A stretch of DNA of 64,000 nt from Candidatus Competibacteraceae bacterium (lineage in GTDB: Bacteria; Pseudomonadota; Gammaproteobacteria; Competibacterales; Competibacteraceae), in assembly GCA_016699715.1 (NCBI GenBank), contig CP065007.1, forward strand, positions 186,001 to 250,000, given 5' to 3'. The position numbers were made by a program, and so were the translations under genes. Below the pieces are notes generated by a model. That model did not search any database and was not told where the DNA came from. It was given only the letters and a program-made list of their open reading frames with translations. Of the stretch, positions 28,000 to 36,409 are shown piece by piece. The first letter of the stretch is position 1; the number at the start of each line of letters is the position of its first letter.

Positions 28000-28057
28000 G
28001 GGGTCTCTTGGTTGAGAGCGTGGTGCGGAGACATTGGAGCCGTAGGCCAGCGTCGAA

Positions 28058-29173
28058 TCATACCGGGTGAGCGCGCCCCAGACTACGTTTCTCGTGGAAA
28101 ACCTCCACGAACCGCGCCAGCCGTTGTTCGGCGATGGCCGCTCGCAGCTCGCGCATCAGATCCAGGTAGTAGTACAGATTATGAATCGTGTTGAGCCGGG
28201 CGCCGAGAATCTCGTTGCACCGGTCCAGATGGCGCAGATAGGCACGGCTGTAGTGCCGGCAGGTGTAGCAGCCGCAGGTATCGTCCAGCGGTCGGGTGTC
28301 GGTTCGATATCGGCCGTTGCGGATACGGATATCGCCGTGATGGGTGAATAGATGGCCGTTGCGGGCGTTGCGGGTCGGCATCACGCAATCGAACAGATCC
28401 ACGCCGCGGCACACCGCCTCGACGATATCTTCCGGCTTGCCGACGCCCATCAGGTAGCGCGGCGCGGCCTCCGGCAGCAGCGGCACGGTGCAGTCCAGCA
28501 TCGCCAGTCGCTCCGCCAGTGGCTCGCCGACCGCCAGCCCGCCGATGGCGTAGCCGTCGAAGCCGATGTCGCGCAGCCCCTCGGCCGAGATACGGCGCAG
28601 GGGTGGGTACATGCCGCCCTGGACGATGCCGAACAAGGCGGCGGGATTGTCGTCGTGGGCGATCTTGCTGCGTCGCGCCCAGCGCAGCGACAGTTCCATG
28701 GACGTTCGCGCTTCGATTTCGGTGGCTGGGTAAGGGGTGCATTCGTCGAAGATCATCACGATGTCCGCGCCCAGCGCCCGCTGCACCGCCATCGACTCCT
28801 CCGGCCCCAGAAACACCATTCCGCCGTCCACCGGCGACCGGAATTTCACGCCGGCCTCGGTGATCTTGCGGATCGCCGCCAGGCTGAATACCTGGAAGCC
28901 ACCGGAGTCGGTCAAAATCGGCCCGTCCCAGTGCATGAAGTCGTGCAGATCGCCGTGCTGTTCGATGATCGCCGTACCGGGGCGCAGCATGAGATGGAAG
29001 GTGTTGCCGAGGATGATCTCGGCGCCGGCGGCGCGCAGTTCCTCCGGGGTCATGGCCTTGACCGTGCCATAGGTGCCGACCGGCATGAAAGCCGGGGTTT
29101 CCACCGTGCCACGGGGGAAGGTCAACCGGCCACGGCGGGCGGCGCCATCGGTTTGCAGTCGCTGAAAGTGCAT
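28058..29173 (-). CDS. tgt: Queuine tRNA-ribosyltransferase
   Basis: This 371-residue enzyme exchanges guanine-34 for preQ1 in the anticodon of Asn, Asp, His and Tyr tRNAs. Visible motifs are ILTDSGGFQVFSL, GGMVFLGPEESM, IMIFDECTPYP with the catalytic Asp region, GIVQGGMYPPLR, LFDCVMPTRNARNGHLF, and the zinc site C-x-C-x-x-C near the end (CGCYTCRHYSRAYLRHL). The ATG at 29173 starts MHFQRLQTDG, although the frame is open further upstream. The companion queA or yajC is not adjacent on the window strand. Confidence 0.96.
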   Translation of the reverse strand: MHFQRLQTDGAARRGRLTFPRGTVETPAFMPVGTYGTVKAMTPEELRAAGAEIILGNTFHLMLRPGTAIIEQHGDLHDFMHWDGPILTDSGGFQVFSLAAIRKITEAGVKFRSPVDGGMVFLGPEESMAVQRALGADIVMIFDECTPYPATEIEARTSMELSLRWARRSKIAHDDNPAALFGIVQGGMYPPLRRISAEGLRDIGFDGYAIGGLAVGEPLAERLAMLDCTVPLLPEAAPRYLMGVGKPEDIVEAVCRGVDLFDCVMPTRNARNGHLFTHHGDIRIRNGRYRTDTRPLDDTCGCYTCRHYSRAYLRHLDRCNEILGARLNTIHNLYYYLDLMRELRAAIAEQRLARFVEVFHEKRSLGRAHPV

Positions 29174-29370
29174 GGATATAGGGCGAACCGTGCGGTGGGA
29201 TTGCGGGGCGCTTATCTTGGCGGCAAGGGGCTGGACTGGCAAGGCGTGTTGCGTCGGTTTACCGGAATCTCCAGAATCCGGGTTTACCGATGGCTCGATT
29301 GAGACGGCCGCTTCAGCGCCGCGAAGCCGGGCTTTTGCTCTTGTTCGAAGCATATAAGGTGAGATTCACG

Positions 29371-29808
29371 ATGCAGCCTTACCGCAGTGCCATTCTCCTG
29401 TCATGCTGGCTGATCGCGCTGGTGGCCACGCCCACCTTCGCGCTCGACTCGCAACGGGTCACGGTCGGCCCGGCAACGTTTCAAGTCGAGATCGCGCAAA
29501 CGCCGCAAGCGCGCGCGCGCGGCCTGATGTACCGCCGGGAGCTGCCGCGCGACCAGGGCATGCTGTTCGTGCAGTCGCCGGGTCCGGCGGTGTTCTGGAT
29601 GAAAAACACCTATATTCCCCTGGATTTGCTGTATTTCGACGTTAATGGCTGGCTATCGCAGATCGAGGCCGACGTGCCGCCCTGCGCGACGCCGAACTGT
29701 CCATCGTATCCCAGCGATACCAGCGAGGTCCGCTATATCCTGGAGATCAACGCCGGCGAAGCGGCCCGGCGTGGCATCCGGGTCGGCGACCGGTTGCGAG
29801 TGGAATGA
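29371..29808 (+). CDS. DUF192 family secreted protein
   Basis: This 145-residue protein has a signal peptide (about residues 1-24, ending in TFALD) and a DUF192 domain. The conserved pattern R-A-R-G-L-M-Y-R..LP..QGMLF and FWMKNTYIPLDLLYFD is present, followed by RYILEINAGEAARRGIRVGDRL. The ATG at 29371 has AAGGTGAG upstream. The function of DUF192 is unknown; it would be periplasmic. It precedes the debranching enzyme by 87 bases. Confidence 0.88.
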   Translation: MQPYRSAILLSCWLIALVATPTFALDSQRVTVGPATFQVEIAQTPQARARGLMYRRELPRDQGMLFVQSPGPAVFWMKNTYIPLDLLYFDVNGWLSQIEADVPPCATPNCPSYPSDTSEVRYILEINAGEAARRGIRVGDRLRVE

Positions 29809-29895
29809 GCCGGCGGGATGGGCGTTGTTTTCCCTATGCCGGGTCTGGAACTTACTGCAAAATGTCGCGATTTTAGCCAACCGACGAGTGATCCC

Positions 29896-31947
29896 ATGAA
29901 CGGTGATATCCCGCGTTTCATTCGCTGCGGCCGGGCATTGTGCGGCGATCTTCCGCAGGCTGAGCGGCGCGAGTGGTGGCTGGCAAACGGCTTGGGCGGC
30001 TACGCCGCCGGCACCGTGGCCGGTACCCTGACTCGGCGCTACCACGGCCTGCTGGTGGCGCCGGTGCAACCGCCGCTCGGTCGCTGGCTGGTATTCGCCA
30101 AAGCCGACGCCACTCTGGTGGACCGGGACCGGGAAATCCCATTGTTCAGCAACCGCTGGGCCGGCATCGATATGGTCAGTCCGCGCGGCCATGTTCACCT
30201 CGAATCGTTCCACCTGGAAGGGCGGATGCCGGTCTGGCGTTTCGCGATCGGCGATATCGTGCTGGAGCAGTGCATCTGGCTGGAGCCGGGCGCCAACACC
30301 AGCTACGTTGCCTACCGGCTGGCGGCGGAGAGCACCGCCCGCGACCTGAAGCTGAAGGTTCGCCTGCTGGTGAACGGCCGCGACCATCACGTCAAAACCC
30401 GGATGAACGAGTTCCAGCCGGTGCTGGAGGCGCCCGATCCCGCGTCGCGGCGGGTGCGCACCCCGGATTTCACCCTGCGGTTGTGGATTCGCGACGGCGT
30501 TATGGTGGACGGCGCCAACTGGTTCGAGAATTACGACCTACCGGTCGAGCACGAACGCGGCCTGGCGCACCGCGACCATCATTTTTGCCTGGGAGAAGCG
30601 GTGCTGACCTTGCGTCCAGGCGTTTGGACCGGCGTCGTCGCCAGCCTGCACGAGGAGGTAGAACTCGATCTGGACGCGGCGCGGCGGCGATTTCTGGCGC
30701 GTGAAGCCCGCTTGCTGGAGCAGGCCACCACCCAGGTTCCCGAACTGCGACAGGCCCCGGACTGGGTCCGGCAACTGGTGCTGGCGGCGGACAGCTTCCT
30801 GGTTGCCCGACCATTGCCGGATTTGCCCGAGGGCGAGACGGTGATCGCCGGTTATCCCTGGTTCGGCGACTGGGGTCGCGACACCATGATCGCGCTGCCG
30901 GGGCTGACGCTGGCGACCGGTCGCTGTGATATTGCCCGCCGCATCCTGCTGACCTTCGCCCGTTTCGCCGATCGGGGCATGTTGCCCAATCTGTTTTCCG
31001 CCGAAGGCGAGCCGCTGGCTTACAATACCGCCGATGCCGCGCTGTGGTATGTCGAAGCCTGGCGGGCCTATCTGGAGGCGAGCGCCGACACCAAAACCCT
31101 GGCCGAGGTGTTTCCGGTCTTGCAGGAGATCGTCGCCTGGCATGTCGCCGGGACCCGCTACGGTATCGGCCAGGATGAGGTCGATGGCCTGTTGCGATGC
31201 GGCGAGCCGGGGACGCAGTTGACCTGGATGGATGCCAAGGTCGGCGACTGGGTGGTGACGCCGCGTATCGGCAAGCCGGTGGAAATCAATGCGCTTTGGT
31301 ACAACGCCTTGCTCTGTCTGGCGAGCTTCGCCCGGCGCTTGCGGCAGTCGCCGACGCTATACGATGATCTGGCGGCGCAGGCGCGGATGGGATTCCGTCG
31401 CTTCGTCCGGCCCGACGGCGAAGGCTTGTTCGACGTGCTGGACGGACCCGACGGCAACGATTCGAGCATTCGCCCCAATCAGTTGCTGGCGGTCAGCCTG
31501 CCTCATAGTCCGCTCGATCCGGCGGTGCGGCAGGCGGTGGTGCGGGTCTGCGGTCGGGAGTTACTGACCTCCCATGGTCTGCGTTCCCTGGCGTCGTGCC
31601 ATGCCGAATTCCGGCCCCATTACCTGGGCGACCCGATGGAACGGGACGGCGGCTACCATCAAGGGCCGGTTTGGGGTTGGCTGCTGGGGCACTACGCCTT
31701 GGCCGAATACCGGGTGCATGGCGACGCGGCGGCGGCGCAAGCCTGGCTGGAGCCGATCCGCGATCATCTGTTCGATGCCGGCCTGGGCACGGTCAGCGAA
31801 ATCTTCGACGGCGCGCCGCCGCACCATCCGCGCGGCGCACCGGCCCAAGCCTGGTCGGTGGCTTGCGTGCTGGAGGCTTGGCAACGCTTGGAGCAGTTGC
31901 GGCCGCGGAAAGCAGCCTCTCGTTCGGAGCCGCCGACCGCCGCTTAA
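29896..31947 (+). CDS. Glycogen debranching enzyme, amylo-alpha-1,6-glucosidase (GH133-type)
   Basis: This 683-residue protein has the bacterial glycogen-debranching layout: an N-terminal beta-sandwich domain beginning WWLANGLGGYAAGTVAGTLTRRYHGLLVA and a C-terminal (alpha/alpha)6 barrel. The barrel has YPWFGDWGRDTMIALPGLTL, LPNLFSAEGEPLAYNTADAALWYVEA, and WMDAKVGDWVVTPR with likely catalytic acids. It removes alpha-1,6 branch stubs during glycogen breakdown. The ATG at 29896 begins MNGDIPRFIRCG; a longer upstream frame lacks support. Confidence 0.93.
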   Translation: MNGDIPRFIRCGRALCGDLPQAERREWWLANGLGGYAAGTVAGTLTRRYHGLLVAPVQPPLGRWLVFAKADATLVDRDREIPLFSNRWAGIDMVSPRGHVHLESFHLEGRMPVWRFAIGDIVLEQCIWLEPGANTSYVAYRLAAESTARDLKLKVRLLVNGRDHHVKTRMNEFQPVLEAPDPASRRVRTPDFTLRLWIRDGVMVDGANWFENYDLPVEHERGLAHRDHHFCLGEAVLTLRPGVWTGVVASLHEEVELDLDAARRRFLAREARLLEQATTQVPELRQAPDWVRQLVLAADSFLVARPLPDLPEGETVIAGYPWFGDWGRDTMIALPGLTLATGRCDIARRILLTFARFADRGMLPNLFSAEGEPLAYNTADAALWYVEAWRAYLEASADTKTLAEVFPVLQEIVAWHVAGTRYGIGQDEVDGLLRCGEPGTQLTWMDAKVGDWVVTPRIGKPVEINALWYNALLCLASFARRLRQSPTLYDDLAAQARMGFRRFVRPDGEGLFDVLDGPDGNDSSIRPNQLLAVSLPHSPLDPAVRQAVVRVCGRELLTSHGLRSLASCHAEFRPHYLGDPMERDGGYHQGPVWGWLLGHYALAEYRVHGDAAAAQAWLEPIRDHLFDAGLGTVSEIFDGAPPHHPRGAPAQAWSVACVLEAWQRLEQLRPRKAASRSEPPTAA

Positions 31948-32017
31948 TTCGAAACGAGTCGAAACGAGGCCGGTCGTTCACCGGGGTGGTTAACCGGCCT
32001 TCCCGCTGCTCTGCTCC

Positions 32018-33868
32018 TTAGCCGTTCTCCTTCCTGTCCTTGTTTTTAGCGTTGTCCTTGCCGTTGCCGCCGCGGTTCGGTTCCGCCGGTGGCAACAGAC
32101 TGATCACGGTCCAGCCGGCCGCGGGTTGCAGCGTTTCCCGGGTCGAGAACACCCGGAGCTTGTCCTTGGGGTCGAGCGCGAACAGCGGAATGGCCTGCTC
32201 GCCCCATTTTTCGCGGAAGGCGGCAAAGTCGAAATTGGCGGTCAGCGGCGTGGCGCGGATGGTGTGGCCCTGATCCAGCCGGTCCTGCAGTCGGGCGAAG
32301 GTGACCTGCTCGCCGAACAACCGGGCGGTACGATAGGACGCAATCACCCGGTTGCGGTTGATGTTGTCCCGCTCCTCGTCCAGGCGCAGGGTGTAGATTT
32401 GGTCGGCCCCAAACAGCGGTCGGTAGTACAGGCCAGCGAGGGTATTGCGTTCCATCCACAGCGACATGGCCAGCAATTTGCCAATACCGGTGAGATCCAG
32501 ATAGGTGTCCGCGTGTTCGGACATGACATTGCCGTGGTAGACGGGGATGCCGGCCATGCGGGTGGCGCGGAGATTCTGCCAGACCGGATCGGCCAGAATG
32601 ACCGGAATCTCTCTTTCGTGCAGCGCCTTGGCTATCGCATGTCCGACTCGAGTGGCGCCCACCAGCAGCACCCCGCGCGGTGGTGGCGCCGCCAGTCCCA
32701 GCTTTTTCACCACGGCCTTGGCGGTGAGGCTTTGCAGGATGACCGTGACCAGAATGACCAAAAACGTCAGCGCCGCCAGGGTGCGGGCCTCGGCATGGCC
32801 CAGCCGTTCCAGTTGCAGGGCGAACAGCGCGGAGACCGCCGCCGCGACGATGCCGCGCGGGGCGATCCAGGCCAGTACCGCTTTTTGCCGCCAGTCGAGC
32901 TTCGAAGCAATGGCGGATAACCACACCGTAACGGGGCGGGCGACGAAGAGAATCGCCAACATCACGCCAAACGCGCCCCAGCCCATTCCGGCAAAGGCAT
33001 GAGGATCGAGCCGCGCCGCCAGCACGATGAACAAAATCGAGATCAACAGCAGGGTGAGGGTTTCCTTGAAGTTGAGGATGTCCTCGATGATCAGATTTTG
33101 GGTGTTGGCCAGCCGCATGCCCATGACCGTCACCGCCAGCAGGCCGGATTCGGCGGCGAGGGCGTTGGACAAGGCGAACACGCTCAATACCAGCGCCAGA
33201 CTGCCGATGCGGTGCAGGTATTCGGGCAGCAGTTGCCGGCGGATCAGGTTGGCGAGCAGCCAGGCGCCGGCCAGGCCGAGCAGGGCGCCCGCGACGATGT
33301 TGGCGCCGAACAGCAGCAGGGTATTCTGGATCTGATCCTGCTCGGAAATGGTGAACTCGAACACCAGCACCGCCAGCAAGGCGCCGATGGGGTCGATCAG
33401 GATGCCTTCCCAGCGCAGGATGCTGGCGATTTCACGCTGGGGACGAACGCTGCGCAGCAGCGGCGCCACCACGGTGGGGCCGGTGACGGTGACCAGCGCG
33501 CCGAACAGCAGGGCCATGGACCAGGGCAAATCCATGCACAGGCGGGTGGCGAGCGCGATGAGCAGCCAGTTGATCAGTGCGCCGAACGAAACCAGATTGC
33601 GGACCACGCGGGCCCGGCCACGGATTTCCGCGAAGCGCAGGGTCAGCGCGCCCTCGAACAGGATGACGGCGACGCCGAGCGAGACCATGGGGAACAGCAA
33701 CTCGCCGAACAGGTGGTCGGGGTTGAGCCAGCCGGTGACCGGGCCGGCGATGATGCCAACGGCCAGCAGCGGCAAAATGGCGGGCAGACCCAGCCACCAG
33801 GCCAGCCATTGCGCGCCGACGCCGACCAGGAGGATGACGGCGATCGTCAGGGGAATGAGGTCGTGCAT
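32018..33868 (-). CDS. Monovalent cation:proton antiporter, CPA1 family with a C-terminal nucleotide-binding-like domain
   Basis: This 616-residue protein has an N-terminal membrane domain of about 12 helices, with VAVILFEGALTLRFAEI, WEGILIDPIGALLAVLVFEF and APRGIVAAAVSALFAL. These are hallmarks of NhaP-like sodium or potassium/proton antiporters. The cytosolic part from about residue 400 has a Rossmann-type start (GVLLVGATRVGHAIAKALHEREIPVILAD) that resembles TrkA-N regulatory domains. The last residues are basic. It is monocistronic. The ion specificity cannot be stated. Confidence 0.9.
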   Translation of the reverse strand: MHDLIPLTIAVILLVGVGAQWLAWWLGLPAILPLLAVGIIAGPVTGWLNPDHLFGELLFPMVSLGVAVILFEGALTLRFAEIRGRARVVRNLVSFGALINWLLIALATRLCMDLPWSMALLFGALVTVTGPTVVAPLLRSVRPQREIASILRWEGILIDPIGALLAVLVFEFTISEQDQIQNTLLLFGANIVAGALLGLAGAWLLANLIRRQLLPEYLHRIGSLALVLSVFALSNALAAESGLLAVTVMGMRLANTQNLIIEDILNFKETLTLLLISILFIVLAARLDPHAFAGMGWGAFGVMLAILFVARPVTVWLSAIASKLDWRQKAVLAWIAPRGIVAAAVSALFALQLERLGHAEARTLAALTFLVILVTVILQSLTAKAVVKKLGLAAPPPRGVLLVGATRVGHAIAKALHEREIPVILADPVWQNLRATRMAGIPVYHGNVMSEHADTYLDLTGIGKLLAMSLWMERNTLAGLYYRPLFGADQIYTLRLDEERDNINRNRVIASYRTARLFGEQVTFARLQDRLDQGHTIRATPLTANFDFAAFREKWGEQAIPLFALDPKDKLRVFSTRETLQPAAGWTVISLLPPAEPNRGGNGKDNAKNKDRKENG

Positions 33869-34137
33869 GAAGTTTTGCGAGGGGTGAGTTGGGAATAAAT
33901 AAGCGTAACCGGTTTAGGGCCAGTTGCGCGGAGATTTATGTGGCGTTCGGAAGGAGCGTCCATGCAGGAGATTAGCAAGAAAGATGCCTGTTTTTGAGGA
34001 CAAGCCGATTTCGGGGGGACTGGGAAGCTTTGGTGGTCAAGCCTGGTTTTTTTGTCGGCTTACTCCCATGGCAACGATTTTCTGAGTCAGGTTGGCGATA
34101 TCGGAGATACAAAAGACAAGACTTGAGCCCGAATTGC

Positions 34138-34542
34138 TTATGTCCAATCAGCGCAGGAAAGCCCACTTACTCGTTCGAAGTGTGCCAGGTTGTGGGTGAT
34201 CAGAGTTGCATTTGCCGTCAGGGCATGGGCTGCAATCATCGTGTCGTGATCGCCGATGGGTTGCCCGATCTGTTGCAGCGCCGCCCGCAAAGCCCCGTAT
34301 TGGTCGGCGGCGGGGGCATCCCAGGGTAAGGTCACCACAAATTGCAGAAAGGCTTCGACGAGTATGGCCAGTCGGGTGGCTTCCGGGCGCAGCGCGATGC
34401 CAAAGCGCAATTCCGCCCGAGTGATGGCGGAAATGGCGGCCTGTCCGGGATTCAAGTCCCGCAAGCGGCGGTCCAGCGCCGGATGGTTGCCCTTGATGAT
34501 GTAGCTACAGGTGTCGGTATCGAGCAGAAAACGGGAACTCAT
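34138..34542 (-). CDS. vapC: VapC-family PIN-domain ribonuclease toxin
   Basis: This 134-residue PIN-domain protein has the expected acidic residues in FLLDTDTCSYIIKG, in AITRAELRFGI and in IGDHDTMIAAHAL. It would cleave RNA, classically initiator tRNA. The ATG at 34542 overlaps the vapB stop (ATGA), with GGAGGG just before it; an in-frame GTG at 34551 is an alternative. It is paired with vapB in the normal antitoxin-first order. The pair lies directly behind the truncated DGR reverse transcriptase. Confidence 0.9.
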   Translation of the reverse strand: MSSRFLLDTDTCSYIIKGNHPALDRRLRDLNPGQAAISAITRAELRFGIALRPEATRLAILVEAFLQFVVTLPWDAPAADQYGALRAALQQIGQPIGDHDTMIAAHALTANATLITHNLAHFERVSGLSCADWT

Positions 34543-34808
34543 TCCCTCCACCCGACAAAAGGATCGCGGTCAACTGTTGGCGAGTCGCGTCGATCCAGCG
34601 AAAAACGCTCGATTTCATCCCGGTCCCCGGCCAGCATTTGGTCGCGTAGCGCCAGAAAATCCGTCCAGGATGCCGGGTGGATTGAGAGCACCACGTTGCC
34701 GGTGGCGGTATCGCGCCAGACAAATACTTCACTCGTGTCAAACCGAAACTCAGCGGGCAGGCGCACTGCCTGGCTTCCACCGTGCCGAAAGATCTTGGCG
34801 GTTTGCAT
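34539..34808 (-). CDS. vapB: VapB-family AbrB-type antitoxin
   Basis: This 89-residue protein has an N-terminal swapped-hairpin AbrB/SpoVT DNA-binding domain (AKIFRHGGSQAVRLPAEFRF) and a C-terminal toxin-neutralising tail (DRDPFVGWRE). It represses its own promoter and blocks VapC in the usual scheme. The ribosome binding site is AAGGAACC. A palindrome upstream at 34831-34851 is the likely operator. Confidence 0.9.
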   Translation of the reverse strand: MQTAKIFRHGGSQAVRLPAEFRFDTSEVFVWRDTATGNVVLSIHPASWTDFLALRDQMLAGDRDEIERFSLDRRDSPTVDRDPFVGWRE

Positions 34809-34818
34809 AATGGGTTCC

Positions 34819-35028
34819 TTATCTGGTCATATAGATACATTTTATATCTATGATCATCATGCTGTCACTGAGCTGGGCCTTGCGCGGGTGCGGGCGCAAC
34901 CGTTCCAGGGCCAGCTCGAAGGCGACCGCGCCGGCACTGCGGGATTTGCCGCGCCGGGCTTGTCGCCAAGCTCGCCACAGGTTATCGAAGGTGATGAGCT
35001 GCGGCCAGAGGTTGTGCAGTCGCTTCAT
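34819..35028 (-). pseudogene. DGR reverse transcriptase, N-terminal remnant with probable internal deletion
   Basis: The 69-codon frame starts at an ATG that overlaps the avd stop (ATGA). It reads MKRLHNLWPQLITFDNLWRA, then WRQARRGKSR..AFELALE, which matches the first 42 residues of DGR reverse transcriptases. The next residues, RLRPHPRKAQL, resemble the L-x-L-H-P-x-K motif from late in the RT thumb region. A deletion of most of the polymerase, including the catalytic YxDD, is therefore likely. It ends 10 bases before vapB. It cannot be active. Confidence 0.75.
34831..34851. promoter_or_regulatory. vapBC operator and promoter region
   Basis: The inverted repeat ATAGATA/TATCTAT surrounds a -10-like TATAAA on the minus strand, with GTGACA 16 bases upstream as a possible -35. 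It lies 23 bases before vapB and is probably bound by VapB or VapBC. Confidence 0.55.
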
Positions 35029-35384
35029 GGGGCGGTTCGGGCGCGCAGCCAGCCGCCGATCTGCCGGCCGAGGTCGTCCATCAGCCGGGCGCCGTGTTCG
35101 TAGCGCTTGAGCGGGATGACGCGCAGTTCGTGGGCCAACCGCCACAGATGCCGTTCGACTTCCAGGGTGCGGTTGGCGGTGGCCAGCGCCGCCCGTTTCT
35201 CCCGGCTGTAGGCGGCTTCGACCAGCGCTTCCAGCACCCGCAGCAGGCCGCTTTCCAGCCGCTCGCCGAGGGTAAACCGCCGGGCGCGGGGGAACAAATC
35301 CAGTTGCGGGATCAGCCAGGCCAGCAACTCGTGGCAGGCTTGCACTGCCCGGGGGACCGCATCGCGCGCGTTTTCATCGGTCAT
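35025..35384 (-). CDS. avd: Avd, DGR accessory variability determinant (four-helix bundle)
   Basis: This 119-residue basic, all-helical protein matches Avd, the pentameric four-helix-bundle partner of DGR reverse transcriptase needed for template-primed cDNA synthesis. The pattern ACHELLAWLIPQLDLFPRARRFTLGERLES is characteristic, as are RTLEVERHLWRLAHEL and the basic C-terminus. It lies between the target gene's variable region and the RT, the usual order, and it is intact. Ribosomal intervening-sequence proteins share the fold, but the neighbours favour Avd. Confidence 0.88.
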   Translation of the reverse strand: MTDENARDAVPRAVQACHELLAWLIPQLDLFPRARRFTLGERLESGLLRVLEALVEAAYSREKRAALATANRTLEVERHLWRLAHELRVIPLKRYEHGARLMDDLGRQIGGWLRARTAP

Positions 35385-35408
35385 TGTGGATAACTTTTCA
35401 AAAAATCG

Positions 35409-35425
35409 CCCGCGCTTCGCGCGGG
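35409..35425. other. Hairpin downstream of the DGR variable region
   Basis: CCCGCGC-TTC-GCGCGGG (loop GAA on the minus strand) lies 33 bases after the target stop codon. DGR retrohoming sites are followed by such short GC-rich hairpin or cruciform elements after the variable region, and position and size fit. It is too close to avd to serve mainly as a terminator. Confidence 0.7.
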
Positions 35426-35457
35426 GATAAAGGGTAAAAGATCAAAGATCTAAAGCG

Positions 35458-36378
35458 TTATAAGGATCTGGCGAGGCGGAACCCCATGGTGTTGTTGCGG
35501 CTGGTCGGCGTGTTCCCGAAGCGGGCGGCGGAAAGCACCCACGCGGGAGTGTGGAACCAGGAGCCGCCCCGCACCGCCAAGGGGCCGCCTGTATTACTAT
35601 CGGCACATCGGATCTCCGCGCCGCCGTAGCTTTCATCATATGACGAGCAGGTCCATTCCCAGACGTTCCCGCTCATGTCATAAAGCCCGAAGCCATTGGC
35701 GGCTTTTTGACCCACCGGGTGGGTTCGGACACCACTGTTATCGCCGTGCCAAGCCAGCCGCTCGGGGTCGTTGCCACCACAGTAGCGTTGTCCTGTAACT
35801 CCACCTCGACAGGCGTATTCCCATTCGGCTTCGGTGGGGAGGCGGTAGTTCCGCCCCGTTCGGGCGTTGAGCTTTTGCAGATACGTCTGAATGTCGTTCC
35901 AGGTGACTTGTTCCACCGGGTAGTTGTCGCTGTCCTTGAAACGAGACGGGTTGTCGCCCATCACCGCCCGCCATCGCCCTTGGGTCACTTCGTAAACGCC
36001 GATCTCGAACGCCTCGACACAAACCCGGTGTTGGCGCTCGTCGCTCAATCGCCCCTCCTCCCAGTTCGGGCTGCCCATCTGGAAACACCCACCAGGGATG
36101 CGCACCATCTCGGGCACATCGACCCGGCTGGACATCACCGGCGTGGACACGGGATTAGGCGTGGGTTTCGACCTGGGTTTGGGCGCCGGTCTCGACCTGG
36201 GTTTGGGCGCCGGCTTCGTCACCGGCTTGGGGGTCGGGGGTGGTTTCTTCGTGGCTTCCCGCCGGTATTTTTCCATCAGCCGCCGCACCGCCTCCGGGTC
36301 CGGGTCCGCGCTCCACACTGGCAAAACCGTCAGCCCCAATACAATGCCCAATCCGATCCAAGGCCACCTGCTTTGCAT
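35458..36378 (-). CDS. Secreted FGE-sulfatase-domain (C-type-lectin fold) DGR target protein
   Basis: This 306-residue protein has a signal peptide (residues 1 to about 22, ending in PVWSA), a Pro/Lys/Arg-rich linker (residues 45-75) and a formylglycine-generating-enzyme-type domain from MVRIPGGCFQMGS to the end. Domain marks are EVTQGRWRAVMGDNPSRF, YRLPTEAEWEYACRGG and NGFGLYDMSGNVWEWT. The last 36 residues (GGSWFHTPAW to GFRLARSL) form the typical variable region of DGR targets. A strong GAAGGAGATCACG site precedes the ATG. It lies 31 bases after a kinase gene and 73 bases before avd. Confidence 0.88.
   Translation of the reverse strand: MQSRWPWIGLGIVLGLTVLPVWSADPDPEAVRRLMEKYRREATKKPPPTPKPVTKPAPKPRSRPAPKPRSKPTPNPVSTPVMSSRVDVPEMVRIPGGCFQMGSPNWEEGRLSDERQHRVCVEAFEIGVYEVTQGRWRAVMGDNPSRFKDSDNYPVEQVTWNDIQTYLQKLNARTGRNYRLPTEAEWEYACRGGVTGQRYCGGNDPERLAWHGDNSGVRTHPVGQKAANGFGLYDMSGNVWEWTCSSYDESYGGAEIRCADSNTGGPLAVRGGSWFHTPAWVLSAARFGNTPTSRNNTMGFRLARSL
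35461..35568 (-). other. DGR variable region (VR) of the FGE-domain target
   Basis: The final 108 bases of the target gene encode GGSW...SAARF...SRNNTMGFRLARSL. DGR template repeats typically read GGSWNN..LRSANRN..NRNNNIGFRLA, with adenines in the variable codons. Here those codons hold TTC, CAC, GCC, TTC and similar, consistent with past adenine-directed mutagenesis. The TTCCGCCTCGCC end corresponds to the initiation-of-homology segment. No matching template repeat was found nearby. Confidence 0.75.
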
Positions 36379-36409
36379 CGTGATCTCCTTCGTATTCGTT
36401 GGTGGTGTC

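Noticed and set aside
33972..34166. Small frame in the 269-base gap between the antiporter gene and vapC
   Set aside because: No family, no ribosome binding site and no compositional sign of coding; I see nothing else in this gap.
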